DNA of 64,000 nucleotides from Clonostachys chloroleuca (taxonomy: Eukaryota; Ascomycota; Sordariomycetes; Hypocreales; Bionectriaceae): the NCBI GenBank assembly GCA_037952775.1, contig JBANAY010000003.1:29202001-29266000 (forward strand), in the 5' to 3' direction. Position numbers and translations under genes: made by a program. Positions within the stretch are counted from its first letter, which is position 1, and each line of letters starts with the position of its first letter. Below the pieces are notes generated by a model. That model worked only from the letters and a program-made list of their open reading frames with translations, ran no database searches and had not been told where the DNA came from. Shown here in pieces: positions 23,074 to 33,120 of this stretch.

Positions 23074-25071
23074 ATGATTATTATGGATACCACCCTTTGC
23101 ACGGACTGCACGGACTTCGTGCGGGGCTGGAACTACTGCCGGTTTCCCATGGATGGCCAGACGGCCGAAAGATCTGTTGTTGAACTTCTGGCAGCCGCTG
23201 ACGCAAATTGCCGACTTTGCCAAGTTGTAATCAGGAGATTCGGGTCTCTTCAGCAAGATCTACTCTCACTCGCAAAAGCAAATGGTGAACGAGTTATATT
23301 CAAAGTTTTCGCACGACCTTACGGGAATTCAAATGTAAACTCACCAGAAGATTGGGAAAGAATATTCCTAAATATCTCTGTTGGGGAAACCAAAATCGAG
23401 TTCAGAGTGTGGCACCAAGCAGACAATTCCGCGATGGAATGGCCATTCGATGGGTACACAGGCTCGGAGTCCACCTTTCTAAGAGCGGGGAGGTGGTTGC
23501 GCGAATGTTTGTCAAAGCATGGTGCCTGTAATCAAGCCAATACCCCTAGTAATTGGCTCCCCCACCGGCTACTCGAGATTGGATCAGGGTCTTTAGTACC
23601 TGACATCATAAGGCTCAAACAAACACAAACCTGGCAGAAACCTGTGCGCTATGCTGCGTTAAGTCACTGCTGGGGAGGCGTACAGCCTCTCAAACTATTA
23701 CAGGGCAATATACAAATGCTTGAGTCTGGAATACCCTTAGGAGACCTGCCAAGGTCATTTCAGGATGCTGCCCATACAGCCCGAAGACTGGGGATTCTGT
23801 ACATCTGGATAGACTCCCTTTGCATTATTCAAGACTCGTTGGAAGACTGGAACATAGAGTCACCTCTGATGAATTTGGTTTATGGCGGAAGCGTGCTGAA
23901 TATTGCTGCTGCTGCATCTAATGACTGTACAGGTGGATTATTCCAAAATCGACCGTCATCTTACTTAGGCCCCTGTTTATTATCTGTGGCAGATCAGGAT
24001 GAAGTATCGAGCTTACGATATCAACTATCGGACGAGAAAATTTGGGACGCTCAATTCGAATCAGCGAGGCTTAACACACGCGCCTGGATAGTCCAGGAGC
24101 GTATGCTTTCCTCCCGCACACTTGCTTTCACCAAAACACAGCTATTTTGGGAGTGCAGGTGCAGCCGTGCCTGTGAAGAATTTACTTCAGGCTATCCTGA
24201 TGAATACTTTGACACGCCGCCAATGAATTTTGAATTACCATGTCTGAACCACATCCTCAACACACAGACGTTGGTGGGCAAAAATGATGAGCGTCTAGGG
24301 AAAGGTCTCAAGCCGCAGCTCAATCTTGCCTGGCACAATTTTGTTATGTTATATTCACGACGGGATATAACCTTCGAGAAGGATAAGCTTATAGCAATAA
24401 GTGGAATTGCTCAGGTTTTCGCACAGGAAATAAAGGGAGAGTACGTTGCTGGGTTATGGAAGTCCAATTTACTCAACGACCTTCTCTGGGAAACCAACAC
24501 AGACAAACCTCCCAGACGCCGTGCCGTTACATACACAGCGTCTTCATGGTCATGGGCATCTGTAGAGTGCTCCGTGAACTATATTTTCGGCAGAATTCGA
24601 TCTAGCAAGGTTACCTTAGTCGATGTTGGCACTCAGACAATGCCAGGAAACAGCCAATGGGGCAATATTACAGGAGGCTATCTTCAATTCCAAGGTAAAT
24701 TATTCAGCAACCTGATCGCCACGACCCAAAGAAATTCAACCATATCCCAATTACAACGGCAGGATAAGAATTACCACAATCAGGCTGCGCATTATATCCC
24801 GGATGAGGCGACCTCACAAGAAGGTCTTGACAATGTAGAAGCGCACCTGTTATGCCTACCTCTTGTGTCATACGTGAACGCAACCTGGGCTATAGGGTAC
24901 GCTTGTGTTAGAGGGCTTGTGTTGGCGCAAGCGAAGGGCAAACCCAGAGGCTACTATAAACGATGGGGTGTTTTTGAAGCACCTGATTCCATTTTCATCG
25001 CAGGCCTAGCTAGTTCAGTATCCAGTGGATGTTACCTTGATCAAGGCGAAAGCATGATCGTTATTATATAG
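23074..25071 (+). CDS. HET-domain (heterokaryon incompatibility) protein
   Basis: This is a single exon of 665 aa, intact. The three HET-domain blocks are all present: YAALSHCWGG (193-202), LGILYIWIDSLCIIQD (239-254) and LNTRAWIVQERMLSSRTLAF (333-352). Ahead of them is a Cys-rich N-terminus (CTDCTDF, then CRLCQVV) common in this group. After the domain comes a region with WHNFVMLYSRRDITFEKDKLIAISGIA, also typical. HET domains trigger cell death on non-self fusion, either alone or as partners of NLRs. ATG codons at 23074 and 23083 are both possible starts. The gene is the only clearly intact large gene inside the block that splits the glutamyl-tRNA synthetase pseudogene. Confidence 0.92.
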   Translation: MIIMDTTLCTDCTDFVRGWNYCRFPMDGQTAERSVVELLAAADANCRLCQVVIRRFGSLQQDLLSLAKANGERVIFKVFARPYGNSNVNSPEDWERIFLNISVGETKIEFRVWHQADNSAMEWPFDGYTGSESTFLRAGRWLRECLSKHGACNQANTPSNWLPHRLLEIGSGSLVPDIIRLKQTQTWQKPVRYAALSHCWGGVQPLKLLQGNIQMLESGIPLGDLPRSFQDAAHTARRLGILYIWIDSLCIIQDSLEDWNIESPLMNLVYGGSVLNIAAAASNDCTGGLFQNRPSSYLGPCLLSVADQDEVSSLRYQLSDEKIWDAQFESARLNTRAWIVQERMLSSRTLAFTKTQLFWECRCSRACEEFTSGYPDEYFDTPPMNFELPCLNHILNTQTLVGKNDERLGKGLKPQLNLAWHNFVMLYSRRDITFEKDKLIAISGIAQVFAQEIKGEYVAGLWKSNLLNDLLWETNTDKPPRRRAVTYTASSWSWASVECSVNYIFGRIRSSKVTLVDVGTQTMPGNSQWGNITGGYLQFQGKLFSNLIATTQRNSTISQLQRQDKNYHNQAAHYIPDEATSQEGLDNVEAHLLCLPLVSYVNATWAIGYACVRGLVLAQAKGKPRGYYKRWGVFEAPDSIFIAGLASSVSSGCYLDQGESMIVII

Positions 25072-25297
25072 CTGCCCCTGGGCTATTGACTACCTTTTGT
25101 AAAGGAGGAATAAGAAGGAGAACCGTCCGATAGTAGGAGGGTAGAGAGAGGAGCACGAGGGTCAGGTTGAGTTAACGAGAGAAGAGGGACTGGACATAAA
25201 CCTCGATAATGACGCTATACTTAGTGTTATTAGGATTCGTGCACCCGTACTCTATTACAAATTGCTTTCTTCAGTGGATAATATTTGAGGATCTAAC

Positions 25298-26374
25298 CTA
25301 TTTAGACATTCCGTATCCTTCGTTGATACCTCTGAGCTCACTTGCAGTTAGTGGGATAATCGTTCCATGTCGAGGAGCAGTAGGATAATTGTAGCTGCCG
25401 CTCAACACCCATTGACCGGACGCCAAGTCATCAGATTCTAATGGCACGTAGCCATCGCCACCAAATTCGTCAGCAATCAGAATGTATCTCTCCCCATTAA
25501 TATCTCCAGGATTTGTCTTGAAGATTGAAGGCCCCTCGACTTCTTCCGTTCCTGCGTTGGTACCAATGCAACTTGCCAGCATCGACCACTTGTCTAGATT
25601 CGCTGTGAGAGAAAGACTGCTTTCTTGGACAATATCCGCGCAGCCATTTATTGTTGCCTTTGTAAAACGATAAAATACATCTCCCTCCTTGATGACAGTA
25701 GAATCAATCCTGCCCTTTGGGGGTTCATCTTGCCAAACCTTTGGCGTAGTGAACGTTACAAAATCATCCGTTGTTGCGTACACCATTCGCTGGTATTCAA
25801 TCTCTTTGCGGCCGGGGTTTGTGACATCGTCATAGATCCCCGAAGCCCAATACACAGCATAGGTACCAAGAGTATCGTCATAGTATGCTTCTGGAGCCCA
25901 AGTGTTGCCGTAACTCTCTGGGGAAACGAGAACGTGTCGTTGCTTCGAAAAAGAAACTAGATCCGGCGACTCCTAGATCTCAATATGCAAGCTGCCATTG
26001 GTCTGAGCTTCGCCTCAGCTTGTGCCGCAGCCAATGCAGAGGTCGGTTGCCAATATGAAAAATTTGTCTCCCTCAGCGGAGCGCATGACGAAGGGATCTC
26101 TAACTCCGCCATCACCGACTGTAGATACAAGCACTGGCTGTGCGCTGTTCAGCTCCGTGAACGACAGAGCATCATACCCAATGCTTGAAGCCAAATAAAT
26201 TGTCTCGCTGGATCCAGTGAAATAAAGGAAAGCGTAACCCTCGTAGTCCTGTGGTGAGGATGTACGAGTACTGGGCCGATGAGTGATGGAGGATTTATGG
26301 AGTTCGGGAGCCGCCTGTACGCACATGGTAACCCCCATTGCAACAGCAACGAAGATTTTCGGGTTAAGATACAT
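25298..26374 (-). pseudogene. GH43 glycosidase (arabinosidase/xylosidase-like), two in-frame stops
   Basis: One continuous frame runs from ATG 26374 to 25298, broken by TGA at 26015-26017 and TAG at about 25973-25975. The start is a signal peptide (FVAVAMGVTMCVQAAPE). Next come AFLYFTGSSETIYLASS and GGVRDPFVMRSAEGDKFFILATDLC. After the stops the same frame has YGNTWAPEAYYDDTLGTY, with the WAPE motif of GH43, and then VEGPSIFK. Both stops fall where family members are expected to have Trp (CGTS*GEA and IEI*ESPD), so each is one G-to-A change from TGG. The enzyme would have removed arabinose or xylose from plant polysaccharides. Decay looks recent. Confidence 0.82.
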
Positions 26375-27378
26375 GGTTGCAGAATCTGTTTTGCGAATGC
26401 AGTACGAGAAGCCTCAAACGGCCGGGCGGACGGATATGTTATTTATGGCTCGACTCCTTGGATAATACAGCACCTATTCCTTGATTTATTCAAGCGCCCA
26501 GATTTCATAGGCGCGGATCTTGTGCCCCACTACTAAATTGGGTAATGCCTTGCACCTCGGACTAAGTATGATTGCTGTAGATCCATCTGAAATGTTGCAA
26601 GGCCACTACAACGTTAAAGAAGTGCTCGAGATGTAGCAGCAATGTGTACACCTAGGACCCGCGGGATCCAAAAACGTGTCTACTTTCCAGCCACGGCTCT
26701 TAATCGAGTAACAGGTCACTGTATATAACGTTGGAACCACGGACCTAGAGCGTACCACTTTGTATTCCTTCATCTGCAAGTGATAATGTCTCGCGTGGTG
26801 CCGATCTTGGCGTTTGTAGACATGAAATCTCGTATCACTTGGTATGCACACCACCCAAGACTGGCTACATAAAGAGAACACGAGAAGATTACGGTGCGGA
26901 TATGCATTGCCACCCTTCCTTACTAAAGATTGGCCCATTGGCTTTTTTTTGCTCCAGGATCGCCACAGCCCCATCTTTCCCCGCTTGTTTTCCACTTTAC
27001 GCCTGTGTAAAAGATGCGGTAGAAAGAGATGTCTTTATGAACGAGACTATACTAATGAGAGTTCAAATCCGTCGGCTTATATTATTAAACTGGTGGTTTG
27101 GTATGCGCGGACGGTGAAATAATAGGTATAGACATGGTCCAAGGCATGGGGGAAAGAGCAGCGAAAGCCTTTGTTGACAAGAAATCCAGGATTGATTCGT
27201 CATTGAGTGCTATCAGTAATTATCCCAAACTTAGCTTCTGACTTGATTAGAGGGCAAAACTAACTACTACTTTTTATATCCATCGCGGAGCTTGTCTGTA
27301 TTAGGGACATTCCCAGGAAATTTGAAGGAATATAGTGCCCTCACACTACCATCTACCATTTGAACAGAGTAGCCGGAT
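26375..27378. other. intergenic
   Basis: About 1 kb between two leftward genes. Open frames at 26606-26995 (-) and 26839-27117 (+) overlap and have no family features. I see no repeats or RNA gene. Confidence 0.4.
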
Positions 27379-27834
27379 TTATTCCTTCACCTGTGCTTCA
27401 ATCACTTGTTTCAAGTCCAAATTCATCCTCGCATAACCTTTTCTCAAATCGTCTAATTTTCCCATAGCCCCAACGACTGGTGCCAAAATACCAGAGAAAC
27501 GTTCACCCTGGATAAAGCGGGTTGCCTCTTTATCGCCTGCAATCGGCTCCAAGCGACACCAGTGCTCAGTATTAAAGAAGGCTGCCATCAGGATATTGCC
27601 GTTCCAGCGAAGCTCTTTTTCAATGTCTAGGACCGAAACAGTGTTGGTGTACGATTGCGATTTGTTGATCGTTATAGTTTGCTTGCTGCCGATGCATAAC
27701 TCGGTATGAGGAGCCTGCACCTCGATGAATGTGACAAACGTGTTCCATTCTGACCAGCTTTTCAGGTCCATCAGTTTCTGCCAGACTTTTGCAGGGGATG
27801 CAGCAATAAGAATGGACTCTTGAACCTCAAGCAT
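27379..27834 (-). CDS. SRPBCC (polyketide cyclase/START-like) protein
   Basis: This is a single exon of 151 aa, a usual length for stand-alone SRPBCC proteins. It starts MLEVQESILIAASPAKVWQKLMDLKSWSEWNTFV, the classic opening of a START-like fold: a beta strand, then a helix carrying VW..L.D...W..WN. The middle has ELRWNG and FNTEHWCRLEPI, and it ends with a long helix (DLRKGYARMNLDLKQVIEAQ). Such proteins bind hydrophobic ligands in a deep cavity; some are cyclases or lipid carriers, most are uncharacterised. No signal peptide is seen, so it is probably cytosolic. The upstream promoter has an unusual long T/A tract. Intact. Confidence 0.85.
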   Translation of the reverse strand: MLEVQESILIAASPAKVWQKLMDLKSWSEWNTFVTFIEVQAPHTELCIGSKQTITINKSQSYTNTVSVLDIEKELRWNGNILMAAFFNTEHWCRLEPIAGDKEATRFIQGERFSGILAPVVGAMGKLDDLRKGYARMNLDLKQVIEAQVKE

Positions 27835-27892
27835 TCTGTGAGAATAGAGCCGAATTGAAGGGGTAACTGCTTTCGAGTAATGCCACGCTTAA

Positions 27893-27899
27893 ATTTTAA

Positions 27900-27946
<47 letters not shown>

Positions 27947-27950
27947 GATG
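27893..27950. repeat. poly(T)/poly(A) tract
   Basis: A T-rich run of about 15 is followed directly by an A run of over 20 and then GAAAG repeats. It lies about 60-115 nt upstream of the SRPBCC start codon. Such poly(dA:dT) tracts are known to exclude nucleosomes in fungal promoters; the T-to-A switch can also fold back on itself. Run length may be unreliable in assemblies. Confidence 0.6.
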
Positions 27951-29556
27951 GGTTGGATACACACAGCATCATTTTGTTTTATACTGGATATTGCTCGCCG
28001 TTGCCAAACATGGAGAGGCGGCTGTCGGACAAGAGACACATCGTCGGACCCGAGAGTGCGATTTTAACGCCGCTGTGGGTTATTCTGTCGACAGTGGCAA
28101 CTACTGGAACTGAAGTCCTTTAAATTGAGGTAATCTGTGCAGGGATTATGGTGCAAAGATCAGATGGGTAAAACCAGGCCCCAATGGCAATTTGTTTTCC
28201 GTCATATAGGTTATAGTTTCTCTTCCCCGCGCGATTAAGGCCTCGTGGCCTCCTCTTGACGTATGACAGCGAGTGCTCTCTGCTTACACGATTAACAGCC
28301 AATGCTTCCTGATGATTTATTCAAATGAGAACAACTTCAAGCAAAGCAATAGCAAAGTAATGAAACCACTCAATTTGGTGTTGGAAGATTTCAGGCTTAA
28401 CTATTGCAAAACATTAAGGCAGTGCAGTCCCGAAAGCTGGTACGGGGGCAATTGCGTTTCAGTGTATCAACTTCAGTATCGGCTTTGGGGTGGTATGTAT
28501 GTTCATAGGCTGATATTCAATTTATCAACAGATCGCAAAGATAAAACCGCCGATATGAAACTATTACGGCTCAATGAGCGCAAAGGAAAATGAGAATTCA
28601 AGATGAATCAAGACAGTAGTTGACTTCACAAACTAGATATACGAGAGCTTGTTATCGGTCTGCCTCTCGGAACAGACAATGTCACCCCCTAAGTATTATG
28701 AAACTAAACTAAGTCGTTTCTCCCACTATCGAATGCTGACGATTGGGCATGTAGGCTCATTTTGTAGTGACGCCGAGAATCAGCTGCAAGTTGCGACTTG
28801 AAGCTGTATAGCACACCCTCAACACGGATTCAGCCGCAAATAGCGGCAGAGATTATCGGCTTTCTAGCAGCTTCATTGGCGGAGAAAGTTCCACGAGCCC
28901 TGGCCGGTTGCAACAAAGGAGCGGAGCTGAAGCCCTTGAAAGCCGCTAGCGTCTTCCGAATATATGACGTCACACAGACGCGTCTCTATGACATACTCGC
29001 TAAAAGGGGGTGCTAGAAAAACAGGCACTGAAAGTTGAGCCTTTGATACCAGTGATATCTCAGAGACAAGAGTTGGCAGAAAGTTTGAGAAGAAATCATG
29101 CGAGAAATTAGCTATTTTCCTAGTCGTTGGCTCTTGTTGGGAGACAAAAACTAATAATATGCTTTGCAAGAAAGGACGTTTGAGGATTAGTATTAAGAAC
29201 GGCTGCCCACAGTTGTCTGTATGATTTTGCGATCCCTGTCTTTTATTTTCTCGCCCTGACTCGCGTCACCAACAATTGACTTATTCACACACCTCTGATA
29301 GTCCCAAGCTGAACTCCCCACCGGAGTGCACCGTTGTATTACAGGGGGTGCAAGCCGTGTAACCTCGTAACCCCAACATAGATCACTATTTTTGGTACAC
29401 TTCTCGGGAGTTATCCATTCTTTTGAGCCATTGTCCTATCTCAAAGCCGTGGATTCTTGTGTGTATCTACTGTTCACGCTACCCTGCTTGTCTCCTTACT
29501 ACCCTAGCTGCTACTTGTTACCTCTTAATTTCCTTCGAACGCATTGCTTTACTACG
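27951..29556. other. intergenic
   Basis: No gene is supported. Frames at 28273-28593 (+) and 28873-29169 (-) have no family signature. The final 200 nt are the leader of the bZIP gene; the 55 codons open ahead of 29557 look hydrophobic but are more likely untranslated leader. Confidence 0.4.
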
Positions 29557-30294
29557 ATGCCAGAATCCCGCCAAATTAGTTCTATGCCGAGTGACCGAAC
29601 GCCTGCACAAATTGCCGATCTCTCCCGTGCCCGAAACAATCAGCGAAGATCTCGTGCACGAAAAAAAATCTATGTTCAACATCTCGAGGATCAGCTGCGT
29701 GCATACGAGCGTCGAGGCATTGAGGCGTCCGTACAAATGCAAACGGCTGCCAAGAGGGTCACCGAAGAGAATAGAAAGCTTCGAGGCCTTTTCTGGAAGC
29801 AAGGACTTAGTGATGCACACATTAATCAATTATTGCAAGGCGCGTCCAGTTCAACGGCCTCTGAACTAGAGAAACCAGATATGTTTACAGGCAATTTTAG
29901 GCTACTGTCTGAATTTTCCGAGCAACTTGCTGCATTTCAATATTTCCATTCCCCCAGTGTGCCCCTAGTTTTGCAAACGCAAGCTAGTAAGCCCGCTACT
30001 ACTTCTCTACCTCGGAATCAAACTCAAGAAGCAATGTCACCCCAATTCACCTACGAACAAGCAGGAAATATTCAAGCCGCAATAGCAGCACCAGATTCCA
30101 TGCAACCATACCCAGCATTGTTATATTCTAGTAACATGATTTCTCAAGACGAGCTCTATTCACCACATCACGCAAGTAGCGCTTCGGGCGGTCGACATAG
30201 TAAGCCCTACTTGCCGCAGACTGAAATTGATATGCAGCATGTCAATACCATGACCTATATTAGTTCTGGGTTGATTTTCTATCTCGATCAATAA
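29557..30294 (+). CDS. bZIP transcription factor
   Basis: This is a single exon of 245 aa from ATG 29557. The basic region is SRARNNQRRSRARKK (23-37), followed by a zipper from about 40 to 77 (YVQHLEDQLRAYERRGIEAS, then KRVTEENRKLRGLFW). This form, with NNQRRSRAR in the basic helix and a short protein, is a common Pezizomycotina bZIP group; members regulate stress, development or secondary metabolism. The remainder is Ser/Gln-rich and probably disordered. A start at 29392 in the same frame would add 55 mainly hydrophobic residues and is unlikely. The end (YISSGLIFYLDQ) may be altered, because related proteins often carry a Cys-containing C-terminal segment that is not seen here. DNA target unknown. 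Confidence 0.85.
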   Translation: MPESRQISSMPSDRTPAQIADLSRARNNQRRSRARKKIYVQHLEDQLRAYERRGIEASVQMQTAAKRVTEENRKLRGLFWKQGLSDAHINQLLQGASSSTASELEKPDMFTGNFRLLSEFSEQLAAFQYFHSPSVPLVLQTQASKPATTSLPRNQTQEAMSPQFTYEQAGNIQAAIAAPDSMQPYPALLYSSNMISQDELYSPHHASSASGGRHSKPYLPQTEIDMQHVNTMTYISSGLIFYLDQ

Positions 30295-31039
30295 AACCTC
30301 GCACTGTCCCGCCTATAGTGATTCGGGAATGGCTAAAGAGCTCTTTGAGAAGATTTCTCTCTATAATTCCTACGGAAAACCACTTTCCAAACTCAATATT
30401 AATCCATCATCGTGTCAATATCTTTGAGTAGAACACTCAGCCAAGTCGATGACTATGATGATGGTGGTAGAAGGAAAAAGAGAGAATAGGCTGTTCGGGC
30501 AAAGTTACATTATCGATTGCACTTTGCGAGTGGAGTGTCGCATTCATTTTGACACAACGACGTCAAAAGAGTTTGGCAGCTAATTCCCGCGTCGCTTGTT
30601 ATAGATAGAAACCAGAAGTTGAACGATGAGTCTTGCTAAAGATCGACCTACTTTGAGAGTTGCTATTCCAACATAATGATAGCGGGCAATGTAGGGGTGT
30701 AGCAGAGAAGATTTCTTGCTATCGCGGGTATATAAGGCTAGTTGTCCGACTCCACATCCATCATAATCTTTCCTTCTCTTTCCTTTTTTTTTTTTATGTC
30801 GGCAGCTTAATTAATCAGGATGATGAAAACGACAATGTTTAAGGAAGCACAGAAATTAATAGCTGCAGTTTATTCACCTAACTGATTGTACTCTGTGAGT
30901 TTTATACCTATTAGGCGCGATAACTAGCGAGTAATTTCCATATCCCTTGTGTAGTGCATAGAACTTCAGGCCGAAACTTGACTGCAGTTAATCGTTTCAT
31001 CTCCAGACTAGGATATACATATCCCAACTTAGCCCTGTT
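30295..31039. other. intergenic
   Basis: 3' flank of the bZIP gene and the end of the converging hydrolase remnant. It holds T-rich runs (about 30780-30796) and no supported gene. Confidence 0.4.
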
Positions 31040-31640
31040 TCATTCGACAATGAGTTCAAAGGCGTACGCCGTTGAAACGGTAGCCGGAGTAACCCAAAAG
31101 GTTACCTATTATTTCAAAATCAATGATCAATCCCCGGCACGGGGACGAGGAGCAAAGGGATAGGCAAACAGAAAAAAAAAATACATACCTGTCCATCTTT
31201 AACATCGTGCGAATGAGAGCCAAGATCAACTGGGCTTGTCACTACCGTGTCCTTATTTGGGCCGTCGAATCTCAGGGTTCTGACAGAGACCTTAGCCTCG
31301 CTGTGGCCAATCGTATCAAGGCCGGCAATAGTGAGATCGTAGGTTCGAGTGCCAGCTATAGGGCGAACAGCAGCCAAAACCTTGACCGAGCCGGTATCTG
31401 CATCATGCGTGGCATAGACCTCGAAGATCTCATCTGCAAACGATGTTGTGGCAACGCGCTAGCCCTTCATCTGTTCTACATAGTAGTTGTACACGTGCCA
31501 CTCCCCGGTTGTCTCGTAAGAGCCGTCGCTGTTCCGGATCACCAAGTAGGCCAGCGTGTCATGCAAGGCTTCGTTGCTGCCCCGATTGGCCTAAGCCTTC
31601 AGCTTTCGAATCAGATAAAAGAAAAGAGCCGGCCTAGTCT
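31040..31640 (-). pseudogene. 3' end of a secreted glycoside hydrolase (GH39-like), truncated
   Basis: Only the C-terminal part is present. From about 31590 downwards the frame reads LHDTLAYLVIRNSDGSYETT and GEWHVYNYYVEQMKG, hits an in-frame TAG, then continues RVATTSFADEIFEVYATHD and IAGTRTYDLTIAGLDTIG up to HSHDVKDGQ. A GT-AG intron (about 31106-31190) then leads to VTFWVTPATVSTAYAFEL and a stop at 31040-31042. The W.VY.YY..M.G.RV pattern followed by a beta-sandwich tail is typical of fungal GH39-type or related hydrolases; the exact family is uncertain. Homology disappears near 31640, so the catalytic domain is missing. Confidence 0.6.
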
Positions 31641-32264
31641 ACCAGCCCTTGCAATCGAAATTTTTGTATGATCAAGAGGAAGTAACATGAGCGTTATTAT
31701 ACAAGCGATGATTGTTCTAAGCATTTACATCGTCGTTACCACCTATACATAACTGACACTATCTGAGATGCCAAGCAAGTATAGATAATGGCAGGGTATA
31801 AAGATAGCTTAGTCTATTCCTTGAATGGAAAGCAGAACATAGAGGCTCGGATTCACGCGATATCAGTAGATAGGAGTTAATACTACTTTCTACTATACCT
31901 TAGAGATCTATTGAGGCTAGAATTTGATTTTTAATAACTAGTACTACAATAAGGAAATGATCTGCACTATGCCGTACTGATATTGCAGTCGTTCAGGTGG
32001 ATTAATTGATCATGTTATGCTCGACACTCGTCAGCCACGGCACCCGAGAGTCCGACGACCGGGTTTCAGCTTCTCAGTAGTCTCCGTGATACAGCAGTCG
32101 GAAACAGTAGAAAGCTTCAAAGCGAGCCGTCAGTTTATCGCTAATACCGCCGTGTGCTAACTTTACCATTTCATTTCTAGCCATTACCCACCCTACAATA
32201 TGAGGACAACATCCGAACGGACAGTCATAGTTGCTAGGGGGGTATATGCGCCTTTCCCTCGCTA
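31641..32264. other. AT-rich stretch at the right break of the GluRS pseudogene
   Basis: No gene is supported. About 31680-31990 is AT-rich. No terminal repeat matching the left break (18.46-18.70 kb) could be recognised by eye. Confidence 0.35.
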
Positions 32265-33120
32265 ACATGCTAGAAATAGCTTGTATACACTATATCTCAC
32301 TGGATAGGTACTGGGGCAGTAACTGGATGGGACGATCCTCGTATGCCCACTGTGCGTGGTGTTCGAAGACGTGGCATGACTGTTTCGGCCCTCAAAGGCT
32401 TCATCATCAAGCAAGGACTCAACCGAAACATCACAGCCATGGAGTGGGGCGCAATTTGTGCAGCGAATAAAGCTGTCATCAACCCCATCGCGGCCCGCTA
32501 TACAATAGTCTCTAGCAAAGACTTGGTTATCTTACCGCAATCGGGGCCGAAGCCCCCGTGAAGCTCTTCACAGCTGATCGACTCCTGCACCCTAAGAACA
32601 AGGAGGTTGGAACCAGGAAGGTTGTGTCTGCTTCAGAATTACTCATGGATCAGGCAGATGTGAAACTTATGCGAATTGGAGAGGAGATTACTATAATGGG
32701 CTGGGGCAATGCCTTCGTGAAGGACATCTCAAGTACCGAAAACAAAAAGATCGTGAATATGACTGTTGAACTCAATCTGGGCGGTGATTTCAAGAAGACG
32801 GACAAGGAAGTCACTTGGCTGGCAAGCAAAGGGTGAAAACCCGTTACAGCTGAGGCCTGACAGTTCTACGACATAATCACCAAAGACAAACTTGAAAAGG
32901 AAGACAACTTTGAAGATTTCTTTGCCCCAGTCACGGCGACGATGGAAACCTGTGGTGTGCCGAAAATATCAGTAACGTGAAAAAGGATGACATCATCCAG
33001 CTTGAAAGGAGGACATTCTATCGTGTTGAGAAAGGCCTTTCTAACTAGGGAAATGGTGAGGAAGGGCCAAAAGGCAAGAAACTAGTTCGTTTTGCTATCC
33101 GAATTGGGAAGTCAAAGTAG
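32265..33120 (+). pseudogene. glutamyl-tRNA synthetase, C-terminal half (decayed)
   Basis: A trace of the family (LYTL) near 32280 is followed by TGAVTGWDDPRMPTVRGVRR, the fungal GluRS catalytic-domain end. Then come RRGMTVSALKGFIIKQG and MEWGAICAANKAVINPIAAR. After a frame change near 32540 it reads VKLFTADRLLHPKNKEVG, LLMDQADVKLMRIGEEITIM and LNLGGDFKKTDKEVTWLASK. Past two stops (TGA at about 32836 and 32857, the second at an expected Trp) come IITKDKLEKEDNFEDFF and finally KKLVRFAIRIGKSK with a stop at 33118-33120. It continues where the fragment at 17.42-18.46 kb breaks off, on the same strand, with only a few tens of codons missing. Confidence 0.85.

Noticed and set aside
27050..27075. 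GAGTTCAAATCC resembling a tRNA B box
   Set aside because: No A box or cloverleaf arms could be formed around it.
18311..31890. AGGAGTTAATACTA occurs at both 18.32 and 31.88 kb, as a possible insertion-site duplication
   Set aside because: The left copy is coding sequence of the synthetase pseudogene 140 nt before the break, and the right copy is 380 nt from the other break. The match does not extend, so chance is likelier.
17416..33120. Starship-type giant transposon as the source of the 13.8-kb block
   Set aside because: No tyrosine-recombinase (captain-like) gene is seen at either end, and no terminal repeats are visible.
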